This document shows positions 1 to 10,026 of a stretch of DNA of 64,000 bases, piece by piece (the first letter of the stretch is position 1; every line of letters starts with the position of its first letter). Source of the DNA: Gracilariopsis chorda (lineage: Eukaryota; Rhodophyta; Florideophyceae; Gracilariales; Gracilariaceae). The notes beneath the pieces were generated by a model. It did not search any database. It was not told where the DNA came from and was given only the letters and a program-made list of their open reading frames with translations. Location: NCBI GenBank assembly GCA_003194525.1, contig NBIV01000247.1, positions 1 through 64,000 on the forward strand. Reading direction: 5' to 3'. Position numbers and translations under genes: made by a program.

Positions 1-760
1 GCACAACATTCCGATCGACTGGGTTACTGCCGTCAATGTGCAAGCTATGGTGTTTGGAAATATGTTGATGACTCAGCTACTGGTGTTGCGTTTACACGCG
101 ATCCCGCAACTGGTGATTATATGCATTATACGGTGAGTATCTTGTGAATGCTCAAGGTGAAGTTGTCGTGGCTGGAATCCGTACTCCGCAACAGATGAAT
201 GTTGCTGGCAAACTAGCACATCGTTCGAAGCTACCTGCTATGGAAGAGGTCATGCCGGAGGTGTTTCAGAAGTTGAATGCTGTGCGTCACAGCCTGGAGA
301 GCATTATGGGGACATGCAGGACATCGAATTCACTGTGCAGCGCGGGAAGTGGTACATGCTACAAACGCAAGTCGGAAAAACGCACTGCTAGTGCTGCTTT
401 GAAGATTGAAGATTGCGTGCGATATGGTGGATGAGGGTGTTATCAATGACGATCAGGCTGTTATGAGAGTTGATCTAAGCTTTCTTAATCAGCTGCTGCA
501 TCCCACATTAGACCCGAGAGCAGAGCGCCAAATCATCGCGCGTGGGTTGCCTGCTTCAACCGGAGCAGTTTTCAGGACATCGTGTTCAGCGCCGATGAAG
601 CCGAGCGAATTGCCCACGCAGGCGGGAAGGCAATACTATGCCGTGCAGAAACCTCCCCCGAAGATATCATGGTATGCACGCCGCAGTCGGAATTGTAACC
701 AGTAGGGGTGGTATGACAAGTCACGCTGCCGTTGTTGCTCGAGGCATGGCAAGGATTCCT
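1..760 (+). pseudogene. Pyruvate, phosphate dikinase fragment, frameshifted
   Basis: Central part of pyruvate phosphate dikinase, which interconverts pyruvate and phosphoenolpyruvate. Seen in pieces across frames: FTRDPATG near 90-115, a stretch reading [18 protein letters not shown] from about 132, LQTQVGKRTA near 360-390, and [17 protein letters not shown] at about 701-752, the phosphohistidine loop of the PEP-utilising domain with its His present. At least three frame changes separate these blocks. Homology stops abruptly after VARGM, so the C-terminal PEP-binding barrel is missing on the right, and the N-terminal part lies off the left edge. Family assignment is firm; the gene is a non-functional remnant. 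Confidence 0.85.
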
Positions 761-899
761 CTCTGTTTTTTGTGTGCTCTGTTTCATACACAAGAACATT
801 CTTTCGATCTGAACCTAATGCCATCGTCTTCAGCGACTCAAGAACCAGTACGCGCGAGTCCCTCAGCGCGTTCTGCTCAGCTTCATCGTCTGACACGTA

Positions 900-2100
900 A
901 AACCTCTTCCTGAACAGCTACACTAGCTGACCATACTGTATGAAATCAGATTGTTCAACGGGACCAGCGTTGACGACTCTCGCGCATTTTCATTGTCTTG
1001 AGACATTGCCCTCCAACTCAAATCGACAGAACCCTATCCAGAGCGGACCCCACTCCGTCCAAATTCGTACCGTAGTCTCCTTGTTCACTTCTACATGCTT
1101 TATAGGTTCTCCACCGTACGCTATGCTTACCGACTCCAGTGTCACTCCTGAAATCCATATGCTCTCCTGACATCCTTTGAGTCCATCCAACCTTCCAAGA
1201 AAGTATCACGCCACCCACCACTTTCATTTGAACCTCCTTCCATCGTCATTTACTTAAGAGTTCCCTTCCTTCTCGTATCTCTGCTTCTACTCCCATCGCT
1301 TGGGTCCCACATATCACTCGAATCATCACAGTCGCCTTCCTTAACGGCGCCTCAAGAACTTCTTGCCTCCATTGCTTCCATTGCTTTCGACATGTCTATT
1401 GCTGACATCCCCTGATACCCTCTCAACTTCATTACAACATCCCAGATTTAACAGGAAAAATCCGCTTGCTCTCCTACTCCCACATTCGCGGAGTCCTACT
1501 CACTAGACCACCTCTGCTTTCAAACCCGGAAACGCCAATAACATCAACATCAATCGTCGTAGCTCCCATCTCCGTTCTCCTTGATTTGACAGCTTTTTTT
1601 CCATTCTCTCGTTTCTTTGTCTTCTTCATTCCTTGTCTCCCAATTGTTCTTGCTCATCACCTTGTTCTCTAACTCATTCTGCAACTCCCACATAAGCCTG
1701 CATAGTATTCCACGTCTTCCTAGCATTCTCTTCCATTTCCGCTCTTTCGAAACACACCCATAATCTTGCTCAACTCAACATCAACCCGAACATCCTTCAT
1801 AACATCCTTGTAACATCCTGGCACAATTCATTTCCACTCCTCGCATGAAATGATTCCACCCATCTGCCAAGCACAGTTCTCACCCATTCCATTCGATACC
1901 ACATAAATGTAAAATACGCATCGAGATACTCGTATCGGCGATTCGCACTACATGCAATTCTCCGATCCAGACGCCGTTTCCCAAGCTCCTTGTGCACTTC
2001 GCGCAGTCCCCATCGCTCGTGATCATGGCATTCTCTACTATCCTGCTCCCCTCCGGCTCCCGATCATCTTCGTGCTTATTCTCCTCCCCCTCCCCCAGAT
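900..2100. other. Gene-poor stretch
   Basis: No ORF here resembles a known family. The plus strand is rich in C and T (for example 1230-1800), and the short ORFs on either strand look like chance. I see no repeat or structural RNA. Confidence 0.5.
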
Positions 2101-3892
2101 CTAGGCGTCGGCGATCGTGACATACCTTTCGTCACCCCTACGAGCCCTCCCCGCCGCTGATCCAGCTATATCAGCTATACGCGAGACAAGTGCCCAGTAT
2201 CTATCTCTTAACAGTTCACGTGCCCAGAAAGCCAGGGGCGAAACAAGTTGAGGAGCAGATTCTTCAAGTCGGTCTGAAAGAGCCACACTTTCACAAAATA
2301 CCCAAGATGCACTCCAATCTCATACACCTTTCGTCACCCCTACGAGCCCTCCCCCGCCGCTGATCCAGCTATATCAGCTATACGCGAGACAAGTGCCCAG
2401 TATCTATCTCTTAACAGTTCACGTGCCCAGAAAGCCAGGGGCGAAACAAGTTGAGGAGCAGATTCTTCAAGTCGGTCTGAAAGAGCCCACACTTTCACAA
2501 AATACCCAAGATGCACTCCAATCTCATACGCCTTTCGGGCTTCCTCCAACTGTTCGAGTGGAAACCATTTTATCAAGGTACTCATCAATCATTATGGAGC
2601 CCTTGCTTTCATCAGCGATCCGGTGAAAGTCAAAAAGCGGGTGGGAAATGCACGCAAACTCCCAGTCAAACAAAAGAGCGTCTGTCTCCTGTGTATGAGT
2701 TCTTGCTGAATTGGAACGCGCTACGTCACCGTGAATAAGAGTTAGCGGAATGTCCAGAGACGCAAGTTGTGCACACATTCTCTTTAGGAGAGGTTTGAGC
2801 TCTCGCATTTGCTGCTCTGCAATCGGATCGCCTCGAGTAAATTCCCTCCCCTCCGCCCAAACGTCGATCTTCTTTGACAGCTTATCTAGATCTCGAACAG
2901 GGCATCCGCAACTCCTCAGCTTCTCGATATGCGACAATGACTCAAAATGAAGATATCCCAGTTTGCGTACAATCACGCGGTATTTCCGTCTGTTTGATGG
3001 GTAGTCCAAGTCCTCGAGTGACGAAACAATTCAGAGATGTACATATATTCAACACCTCTGGACAGACTAAAAGGAAGCAACTCTGCGACTTTGTGCGTAA
3101 TAGAAGTCTCCTCACACCCATGAGTGGGTGATTTAAGATAGTAATATCCCAGGGAAGATTCGGTTCGCAGCACTGTCGACGTTTCTGAAACCTGGACTTG
3201 CGAGACAGTACCAATATGCTTTGCGCCGTCAGCAACGGCGGTAGATGTTAGAAGGCTGGCAGCCTTTCGATACCATCCAAACTTATAACGTGGATCTTTA
3301 AAAGAACTGAGACGTTCGGTGCTTGGTGCCATAGCACCGGCAACCAACGCGAAAAGCGAACGCAACGGAATGTTTCTTTGTAGGCACTGAGTATGGACGA
3401 CACAAAACTCGAGTTCTTCCATTCAGAGTCATGGGGTAATACTAGATTCTCCACGTCTTCATGAGAGACACACTCAGCTAGAACCAACATTGCGTGTGCG
3501 CGCTTCTTCTTCTTCTTCCGACTCCAGACCAACCATTTACCCAAAAGCTCAATCACAGCGGCAAAACGAACTTCACATTCGCCACTGAACGCCTTTCCCA
3601 TGTCATGACAACATCGAGTAGCCAAGTTTCTACCTGATTTCGATTGGTATTCCACGACAGGTAGATCCCATTCCCCGCCATCACGAGTCATCAGAACCTT
3701 GCGACGGTTCTTTCCTAAGAGCAAGAAGCGAATTTCGTATGGAAATTTCTCATAAAAGAGCTCCTCATGTGTGTTTTCTTCAGCCATCGCGGCATGTGGT
3801 AAGGGAGACGAGCGATTATTGTTGGAAACGAACAAATGAAGCAACCTTTGCACCAAGCGAGTACAGAGCCGCGCTTTTGATGCATCTGCCAA
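2101..3892 (-). pseudogene. Aminoglycoside-phosphotransferase-like (HGD kinase fold) protein, frameshifted
   Basis: Minus-strand gene read in at least three frames. The N-terminal part (3892-3248; likely start at 3787, MAEENTHEEL) has a Nudix-like or APH-associated segment, LLLGKNRRKVLMTRDGGEW. The middle piece (3422-2973) carries the glycine-poor N-lobe, VLRTESSLGYYYLKSP. The third piece (3009-2524) has the catalytic loop LIHGDVARSN (Brenner HxDxxxxN type, His-Gly-Asp form) and the metal-binding block LLFDWEFACISHPLFDFHR. A C-terminal helix segment follows at 2588-2340 and is duplicated at 2286-2101. APH-fold kinases phosphorylate small molecules; the substrate here is unknown. Frame changes near 3400, 3050 and 2580 mean it is probably a pseudogene; some could be introns. 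Confidence 0.65.
2125..2531. repeat. Tandem duplication, about 203 bp x 2
   Basis: The block starting CCTTTCGTCACCCCTACGAG at 2125 repeats at about 2327. The copies differ by a few indels and substitutions (one extra C in the CCCTCC run, one in AGAGCC). On the minus strand both copies encode the end of the phosphotransferase-like gene, with the shared peptide SDRLEESAPQLVSPLAFWAR. The 3' end of that gene is therefore present twice. Confidence 0.9.
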
Positions 3893-4177
3893 GGCGTTGT
3901 CTGTTCTCTGGCGCTTTTGAAATCATGATGACAGTAGTGGAAATACAGGTTTTCAGCCAATAACTGCATAGATTCTGTTGGTTAGAACTTGCTAAGTTCG
4001 TGCCAAACGACAAGGCTTAAGTAAAGATCAGTTTTTGATTCACCTTCGAGAAATAGTGAGGCACGAGAGAGAAATTCGTCATGGACCGATTGGATGGAGA
4101 TTGTGTTGACAACTAATAGTACCTTCGCCCTATCGCGCACATAAAGAGAAAAAGAGTACGGAGGAGCGGGTTAGCAT

Positions 4178-4519
4178 GTGTGGATGTTGGTCACAATGAT
4201 GAAGAAACGCACTACAAAAGTCGGAAAGGTTCAACCAATCAAGAAGTCTTTGGACGACGGCGGCCGCGAAGGCCCTCTGCCGCGCTCTAGTTCCGCTCCT
4301 GCATCATCGAACTCGAAGGACGCATCGTGTATTAATCGGTCGAACAGCATGCCTAAAATTAGCACAGGTAGCTGCAAGTGTGGACACGACGCCATGGATC
4401 ATCAGACGAGCTCCTGCTCCGTGCCGATGTGCAGCAACTCGATTACGAAGTGCGTGCGTGTAGGATGCAAATGTTCTCGAAAGTGCTACTTGCATTCCTC
4501 GACTGCCTTCGTGAACTAG
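4178..4519 (+). CDS. Small Cys-rich protein of unknown function
   Basis: Open frame of 113 residues. The N-terminal half is basic and Ser/Pro-rich (PLPRSSSAPASSNSKD). The C-terminal half has about nine cysteines in CxC and CxxxC spacing (CKCGHDAMDH, CVRVGCKCSRKCYLH), which suggests a small metal-binding module. I recognise no family. Start may be at 4178 or at one of two downstream ATGs (codons 7 and 8). The neighbours are decayed genes on the other strand, so the context does not help. Real gene status is plausible, not proven. Confidence 0.4.
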   Translation: MWMLVTMMKKRTTKVGKVQPIKKSLDDGGREGPLPRSSSAPASSNSKDASCINRSNSMPKISTGSCKCGHDAMDHQTSSCSVPMCSNSITKCVRVGCKCSRKCYLHSSTAFVN

Positions 4520-4559
4520 TTACATCTCTGAATACTGGTATGCGAAGATGAGGTGTGTT

Positions 4560-5265
4560 TGCGCTCGAAGGTGACCTCTTTCAAGTCTGCGTAGCAGTGT
4601 GTGATGCCACCGCCTGTGACAGTTCTGTCAGACTCAGAAATTCCATGGCAGAGTAATGATTTGCGAGCGCGTCGGCGTGGTGGCGTTGGGCACGGCGGGT
4701 TGTTTCTCTGAGGGAAATAAAGGCGTTAGACTCTAATCACACTTCTTCCAACAGAGCACGAATGCCTTATGTGTGAAGCTTGTGGTGGCGACGTGACGTT
4801 CTTTTCATGGCTGTCGATCGACGTGAAGCTTCTTCTCACGCTGCCAGCCGACTGCTGCAGTCTAAAGCCCAAAGCGTTGACGTTTTGCACGGAACGCACC
4901 TTGTGATTCTGCACGATGGCAGAGGCGGCGATGCCTCCGTCATCCTTGCGGTCTTTCATCCTTAATCTTCACGCGCGCCTTTGTTTCATCTCCACTGCTT
5001 TCCCGGCGCGTAGATCTGAACCCCTTTATTACAGTATCTGTTTCCCGGTAGCTTGGCCCCATTCACCTTCACCACAGCCTCAAGATCATCATCCACAACC
5101 TGATCGACTACCCCCGAGCTTAGCGTGTTCACGGGAGGCCTACGGAGCTCTTCCCTCGTCCTACCAGCGCGCGCTACTCTCCGTGATGCGTACAGCCTTC
5201 GCTCCGCACCTGCATCGTTCTTGCCATTCCCGCCACTCCCGCCGCGCTGCCTGTGGCGCGTGTAT
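4560..5265. other. No recognisable gene
   Basis: Short overlapping ORFs on both strands, none with family features. Confidence 0.4.
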
Positions 5266-5860
5266 CTAACCGCGTGCGTGGCACGACGTCAGCTGAAGAA
5301 GTACGGCGAGTGGCGCACGACGCGCAGCTCGCGCAGCATGTCGCGTCTGTAACAACAGCACAGCGCCTTGCGCAGTATCGCCAACTTTGTACCGACCGCG
5401 ATAGTCGGGTCCCGCACACTCCGCATCAAAGGCAACAAACGTGCCATCGGTCTTGAGCGCGACGTCACTCGACACGCCTCCGTACGAGCACAGCTCCACG
5501 CCATCGCTCACGAGCAGCACGCGCACGGGCTGGTTCGCAAACCGGACGGCAACGCGCGTGCCATCCGCACTGAACGTGATGCAATGCACGCAGTCATAAC
5601 CTCCAAAGAACTCGGAGCACTTGACGCCATCGCTGAGGCTCCACAAGCACCCGTTCTAGCCCGAATAGAACGCCACAAGCGTGCCATCTGCACTGAACGT
5701 AGCACTGGCGGCCACCCTGTTGCATTGAACTAGCTAGTGCAGCTCGGTGCCGTCACCGACGTGTACCACACGCTGCCCACTCGCTGGAAACAATTCGATT
5801 CGAGCAGTGCCGTGGCGACGGTGTTCTTACCCGCGCCGTGCGCTCGCGGCCGCCAGCGCA
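5266..5860 (-). pseudogene. WD40-type beta-propeller remnant
   Basis: On the minus strand there are successive WD-like repeats: FPASGQRVVHVGDGTELH, then FSADGTLVAFYSG, then CLWSLSDGVKCSEFFGGYD, then ITFSADGTRVAV and VLLVSDGVELCSYGG. The first two repeats are interrupted by in-frame stops near 5734 and 5663. The last ORF (5646-5266) is open but loses repeat character after about 5400. WD40 propellers are protein-interaction scaffolds; no orthologue can be named. The stops make this a remnant. Confidence 0.55.
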
Positions 5861-6659
5861 CCGATGACGCGCAGCGGGCGCCACCGACAACTTGCGCAGC
5901 GCGACGGCGCGCGACGACAGCCTCCGCTCGAACAGCCGTGCCGCACGAGTACTGTCGCGGCACAGCTGAGCTCCGCCGCTGTCGTCGACGTGCGTCATTC
6001 GACGCGTCGGCCAGGTCTCCAAGAGTGGCGGCAGCGATTCTCTTCACGCGGTACTGAGAAGAAGTGGAAAGTCTTTGCTCGCATATCCCCACAATCTCCT
6101 TCGCGTACAAGCAAAGTCCGGCCTGGGTAGGCTACTTGGTGCATCATCATTCCACACATCCTTCCAGTTCTTGATGGCATCTCCCGCGTCATCGTCCGTT
6201 CGCGCCGACCCATGTAAGCTAAAGGCAGAATGGAGCTTGCATGCCGGTGAGCAGTGTCCGGTGCCATTTGCCACAAGCCAGCAGCCATGGATGAGGCAAG
6301 TGCACGATCGCGTGGATCCTCCGATGTGGCCTTCTTGGCAATTTGCCGGCAGAACTGGCCAACTTCGTGGACACTACACAGCTTTGCAGCCCTACCGGCC
6401 GCGCTTCACCATTGCCAACGGGCATATGCGAAACAGGTTGTAGAAAACGGGACTGATTTCCTCTATGGCGCAAAAAGATTTGCCGAACGTGAGAGGAACA
6501 ATGGTACTGGCACCAGACCACAATGGAGAATTTGGCCGTTCTATTCCGCAGAGGAGAGCTCATCATTGAGAACGAACTCTGTGCGCTGTCGTTTACTATA
6601 CTCGTATTGTATGAGTAGTTGCGCATCTTGAAGTCCCAACAAGACCGCAGAACGAGCTA

Positions 6660-6990
6660 CTACTGGCTTTCCTTCACAAAATATTTGTCTTCTCGTGGAA
6701 GGTAGCCAGATGCCCCGCTCATCATTCCAACTGACTTCGGTTCAACTGATGACCCGGCAGCAACGTCCATTGGTGACGTGAACCTGGAATTTGGTACAGA
6801 AGGATTCGAGTAGTTCCTAATAGCCGTCTCTGCCATATCACGAAAGTGCTGCAACCATTCATCGTCTAGTTTCTCCAAAGCAAGACGTCCAATCGTAAAG
6901 TGAATGAGCATATCACGACCAACTATGCGAGCTCCTTTTGAAACCATATCTTTCATTGTCTGCTCCAGATCAAAAGAAGTTATGTCAGAG
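6660..6990 (-). CDS. Conserved small exon (paralogue of the 23.9-kb gene), possibly chimeric upstream
   Basis: Encodes about 110 residues ending GASGYLPREDKYFVKESQ, about 75% identical by eye to exon 2 of the intact gene at 23916-24476. It holds FDLEQTMKDM and FTIGRLALEKLDDE. The acceptor at 6991/6990 (CTAAG/C) matches the other copy, and similarity continues into the upstream intron (TAATAGCTGCTC). Further upstream the sequence is not the exon 1 seen in the other copy but an Hsp70-like tail, with a GTAATA donor in the same phase at 7032. That would leave an intron of only 42 bp. Function unknown. Confidence 0.5.
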
Positions 6991-7032
6991 CTTAGCAATG
7001 CGTCAGTCTTTCTGTTATTGAGCAGCTATTAC

Positions 7033-7581
7033 TTTGACGAGTCCTTCACTTTCTTCAGCACATCAACCACCCCTTTTACTTCAACGTTCGCGTAGAGTGT
7101 GCGTTGTGAAAAACGACTCCCTCCAGACTTATCCATTTCAAGGAACAGCCGAAGGCCAAAGTCCTTATTCTTGTTGAGACTAAGCGTCTTCTTGGATGGC
7201 ATCTTCGCCACGCGTCAGGGAACAACTGCACTTTCTGAACCGGTGGTTTTGCAAAACTGGAAAACATGCCCGACTTGGGCTCATTCTCAATCTCTGCTGA
7301 AATGGGTCCGCCATACACATCTTCGACGTCCAGCTTACGAACGCGGAAAGTGCTGCTCAGAGAAGCCGCAAAACCCACACCGCCCATGACGGCAGCTTCA
7401 TCAGTGTTGATGCTCTTTTTCAGGGTGGTGATACCCACCGAGTCGCAAATCTCGCTCTGCACTTTTGGTGTGCGACTAGCGCATCCAAACGGAACGACAG
7501 AATCCAGATCCGAAGCCTTCAAATCGGTCTTGTGCAACACTGCTTTCGCCGGGCCGCCAACAAGCTCAAGGTGACAGGCAT
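7033..7581 (-). pseudogene. Hsp70-superfamily (GRP170/Hsp110-like) fragment
   Basis: Chaperone ATPase-domain remnant. Visible blocks are LKASDLDSVVPFGCASRTPK (normally a VGGxTRxPxVQ loop), then INTDEAAVMGGVGFAASLSS (normally NPDEAVAxGAAxQA), then the beta-domain start VQLFPD, then MPSKKTLSLNKNKDFGLRLF in the next frame. The frame changes near 7205. The nucleotide-binding Gly-Gly is degraded to Gly-Cys. The N-terminal ATPase lobes are absent. A second, more diverged fragment of the same part lies at 28880-29283 on the plus strand. Its tail runs into the conserved small exon downstream, which suggests a fusion or truncation. Confidence 0.65.
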
Positions 7582-8049
7582 ACGCATGTAACCTTTTAAT
7601 GCCGTACAGTATGAGAGGGTTTCCTAAAGGGGTGTTTAGAACGCCTTAGAAAAACCTATTCACAATTTCATTCACAAAACGCTTCTACTTCGGCTGCCAA
7701 AGTTCGGCACAACAGTACAGATACAGTACTGAGACACGTGGACACAGCCGCAGAGCAGCATCCACCACAGTTCTATGTGTGCTCAAAAGCCACGAGCCTT
7801 TCTCGCCGCCGCGATCGGCTCTCCTCCGCCAAGCGGCACCCAGCCCCTTCCATGGTGGTCCCCCGACAAAGTCGCCTGCAGCGCCGCGCTTTAAAAATTG
7901 GGTTGCGAAGAACTTCGTCGGGAAGAGTCACTGTGAGAGCTACGTATAAGAGACGCAGCCACGGCGTAGAAGAATATGGCTGCGCCCAACGTAGCTCTAC
8001 TAGGCTGGGTGGAGCGATGCGTTGTGTAATCTAACTTTTCTTTTTCCCT

Positions 8050-8700
8050 TTGTCTTTGCTCTCTCCAAACCATTCGGTATTCACATCTAGTACACCAAGC
8101 ATAGGTGCGTCTCCGAGACCTTCAGCCTCATCAGCGTGGTTGGAAACGATTTCTTCGACTGCGAGTGTCAGTGTTTCTGTGGGCGCATCAACGAGCGTGG
8201 TTGTTAACATGGGAAGTGTTTCTGGTACTCAGAGTGTGAGCGCGTCAGAGCGAATGTCGATAAGCCCTTCTAAGTCGGCAGTGCATCCGCTACAATGGTG
8301 TTGCTGATATCTGCTACGGCCAACACCGTCACCTTCAGCGAGCTCGGGAGACTTGGTCGCGCCTTCTGATGTTACGGAAATGGTATCAGAAGCACCAAGC
8401 ACCAGTTTGTCTTTGTCTGGGATACCTTTTGCATCCTCTGCAAGCCCATCGATCTCGTCGGGTGCAATCATCCAAAGCCCGAGTGCAAGCAAATTACCAA
8501 TGTCTAGTGCATCAACTACGACCGTTCTGCTATTCAGCTCCACCCCGCGTAGTTCGCCATCAGCAAGTAAGACGGGTACGGGCTCCCCGTCTGATGAAAC
8601 GGAAATCATCGCGCGGAACGAGTCTCCAAAAACAGTCACAAAATGTCCAAAGTTCTATCCCTTCCAACATCGCCCATCGACGTCTGTCTCCCTCTCATCT
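8050..8700. other. Ser/Ala-rich versus acidic low-complexity region
   Basis: The plus strand reads as Ser-rich peptide (SASVSVSVGASTSVVVNMGS and similar) in two partly open frames; the minus strand reads as an acidic ORF (8639-8229). No family is visible on either strand. It may be a low-complexity part of the neighbouring BIG-like gene or intergenic sequence. Confidence 0.3.
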
Positions 8701-8869
8701 TAGCTTCGCATTGCACGGCTTCTTCCAAAACTTGTTTCCGGTTCGAAGAGCCTTGTGACGTGAGAACGGGCGCCAGTCTGTCGAGATGAGAAGATTGAGC
8801 GCACTCCCGGCCGCAAAACGCGCGATGACCACGCAACGCTACTCCCAGGAAGCATTTCTGGTGTCCAGA

Positions 8870-9161
8870 CGCGTTGTGGAGATCCGTCGCAGTCGCTGTT
8901 TCGCACGAAGGCAGCAACTCGGGTAGTTCTGATGCCTGGCGGACGTACGCAGCGGGTTGTTTGCTTCTTGTTAACGGTCGTGTTGAACGCGCCAAGTGCG
9001 TTCTTGTCGTAATATGGAATGCCCAACATTGGCTGATTCATCCACAACCAGGGAAGGTATATTGGCTCCGGGGGAACGACAAAGTGGTAGTAGACCTGGG
9101 TTCATCGCAATCTCTGAGGCAACTATGTCAGTCCAAGAAGTCACAAATGTGCTTGAGGATG
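8870..9161 (+). pseudogene. UBR4/BIG-like protein, upstream half cut by a retrotransposon
   Basis: Plus-strand coding segment that reads ISEATMSVQEVTNVLED up to the left LTR at 9162 and resumes after the right LTR at 20663 (AHDRGLVTADLSERL) in the same frame once one target duplication is removed. Further left, reading frames look broken and I cannot place them confidently. The C-terminal continuation identifies the family: UBR4/BIG, giant E3 ubiquitin ligases of the N-degron pathway. The retrotransposon sits antisense inside the coding sequence. Confidence 0.6.
9157..9161. repeat. Target site duplication GGATG, left copy
   Basis: Five bases directly left of the LTR, identical to 20663-20667. 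Five bp is the usual length for Ty3/gypsy integrases. Confidence 0.95.
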
Positions 9162-9969
9162 TGTGGTGCAATGCCCCAAAGGGGAAAAACACCGAAAGAC
9201 GTCCGGGATCTTCCTCTCACGAGGTGAACCCAGTTGGGTAGAGCCCTCCCAGAGGTGTCACGGCGAAGCCGGTTTGTAAGACCAAAGACACCTGTCGCGA
9301 CTCGCGCAGGGAGGTGAAGGCGAAGAATCGGTATCCGCGTGAGCGGGGTGAGATCCTCAGTAGAGGTATGTTTCCACGTAAGTGGGGGTGTGTGAGCGGA
9401 TGCGCACATGAGGGGCCGCGGATAGCGGGAGGTGCTACCCTAAAAAGGGGAAAGAGGAAGGACGAAGTGGGTCGCGAGAGCGACGAGCAGATACGACAAT
9501 TCCGGTGGACAGGACTCCCTATACAGGGCGAAACACCAATATGATTGGAACAATTATACTCCCAGTGATGGGTTTCTTTAGATGTGCAAGGGGGTTAGAT
9601 GTCCCGTGGTTTACGGCGTTTCTCTCCAAGGAGGAGTAGAGTACGCGCGCAAGCGGTAACAACTAGAGCCAATTCCCCAGGTTGGGGTCCCTTGTTTGGG
9701 AAGGTTTACTGGTGCGACGGCAGTGTGCCGTCGCACTAAGTACTAGCTTCCCAGAAATGGGCGTGAAAATAATAAATAATATTAACTAAAATACTCCACA
9801 TTCCGTGGCAACATCCACTACTGTGGCCAACCGCCAATTGACCCAAAACCGTGTTCCACGTGTCCATATCCACCATAGTGGGGCGTAGTTCATATACACA
9901 CTACACAACCGATAATATCGGGAAAGCGTTCAAGTACCTAGAATCCCTCCCTGAGGGCGTTGCACTTCA
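9162..9969 (-). repeat. 3' LTR (left copy), 808 bp
   Basis: Begins TGTGGTGCAATGCCCC and ends GGGCGTTGCACTTCA. Aligns end to end with 19855-20662, with about 11 substitutions and no gaps. Contains many short inverted repeats, including an 11-bp stem at 9712-9736. Confidence 0.96.
9712..9736. repeat. 11-bp perfect hairpin with 3-nt loop in the LTR
   Basis: GTGCGACGGCA, loop GTG, then its exact reverse complement. The same hairpin occurs at 20405-20429 in the other LTR. Longest of the many short hairpins in the element; possible role in RNA structure or termination is inference. Confidence 0.9.
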
Positions 9970-9984
9970 TATCCCCCCCCTTAA
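9970..9984 (-). other. Polypurine tract
   Basis: On the minus strand the purine run AAGGGGGGGGATA lies directly against the 3' LTR. This is the expected plus-strand primer position for an element transcribed from the minus strand. Confidence 0.85.
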
Positions 9985-10026
9985 GACGGGAAAACGACCG
10001 CGGGCGCGGAGGATTCCCAGACGAAA

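Noticed and set aside
5730..6110. Minus ORF with a P-loop-like string GAGKNTVATALL
   Set aside because: No other NTPase motif follows, and the WD40-like reading in an overlapping frame explains the region better.
9162..9969. Regular short repeats suggesting a CRISPR or integron-like array
   Set aside because: The repeats are inverted pairs of different sequence, and the LTR, TSD and domain evidence is decisive for a retrotransposon.
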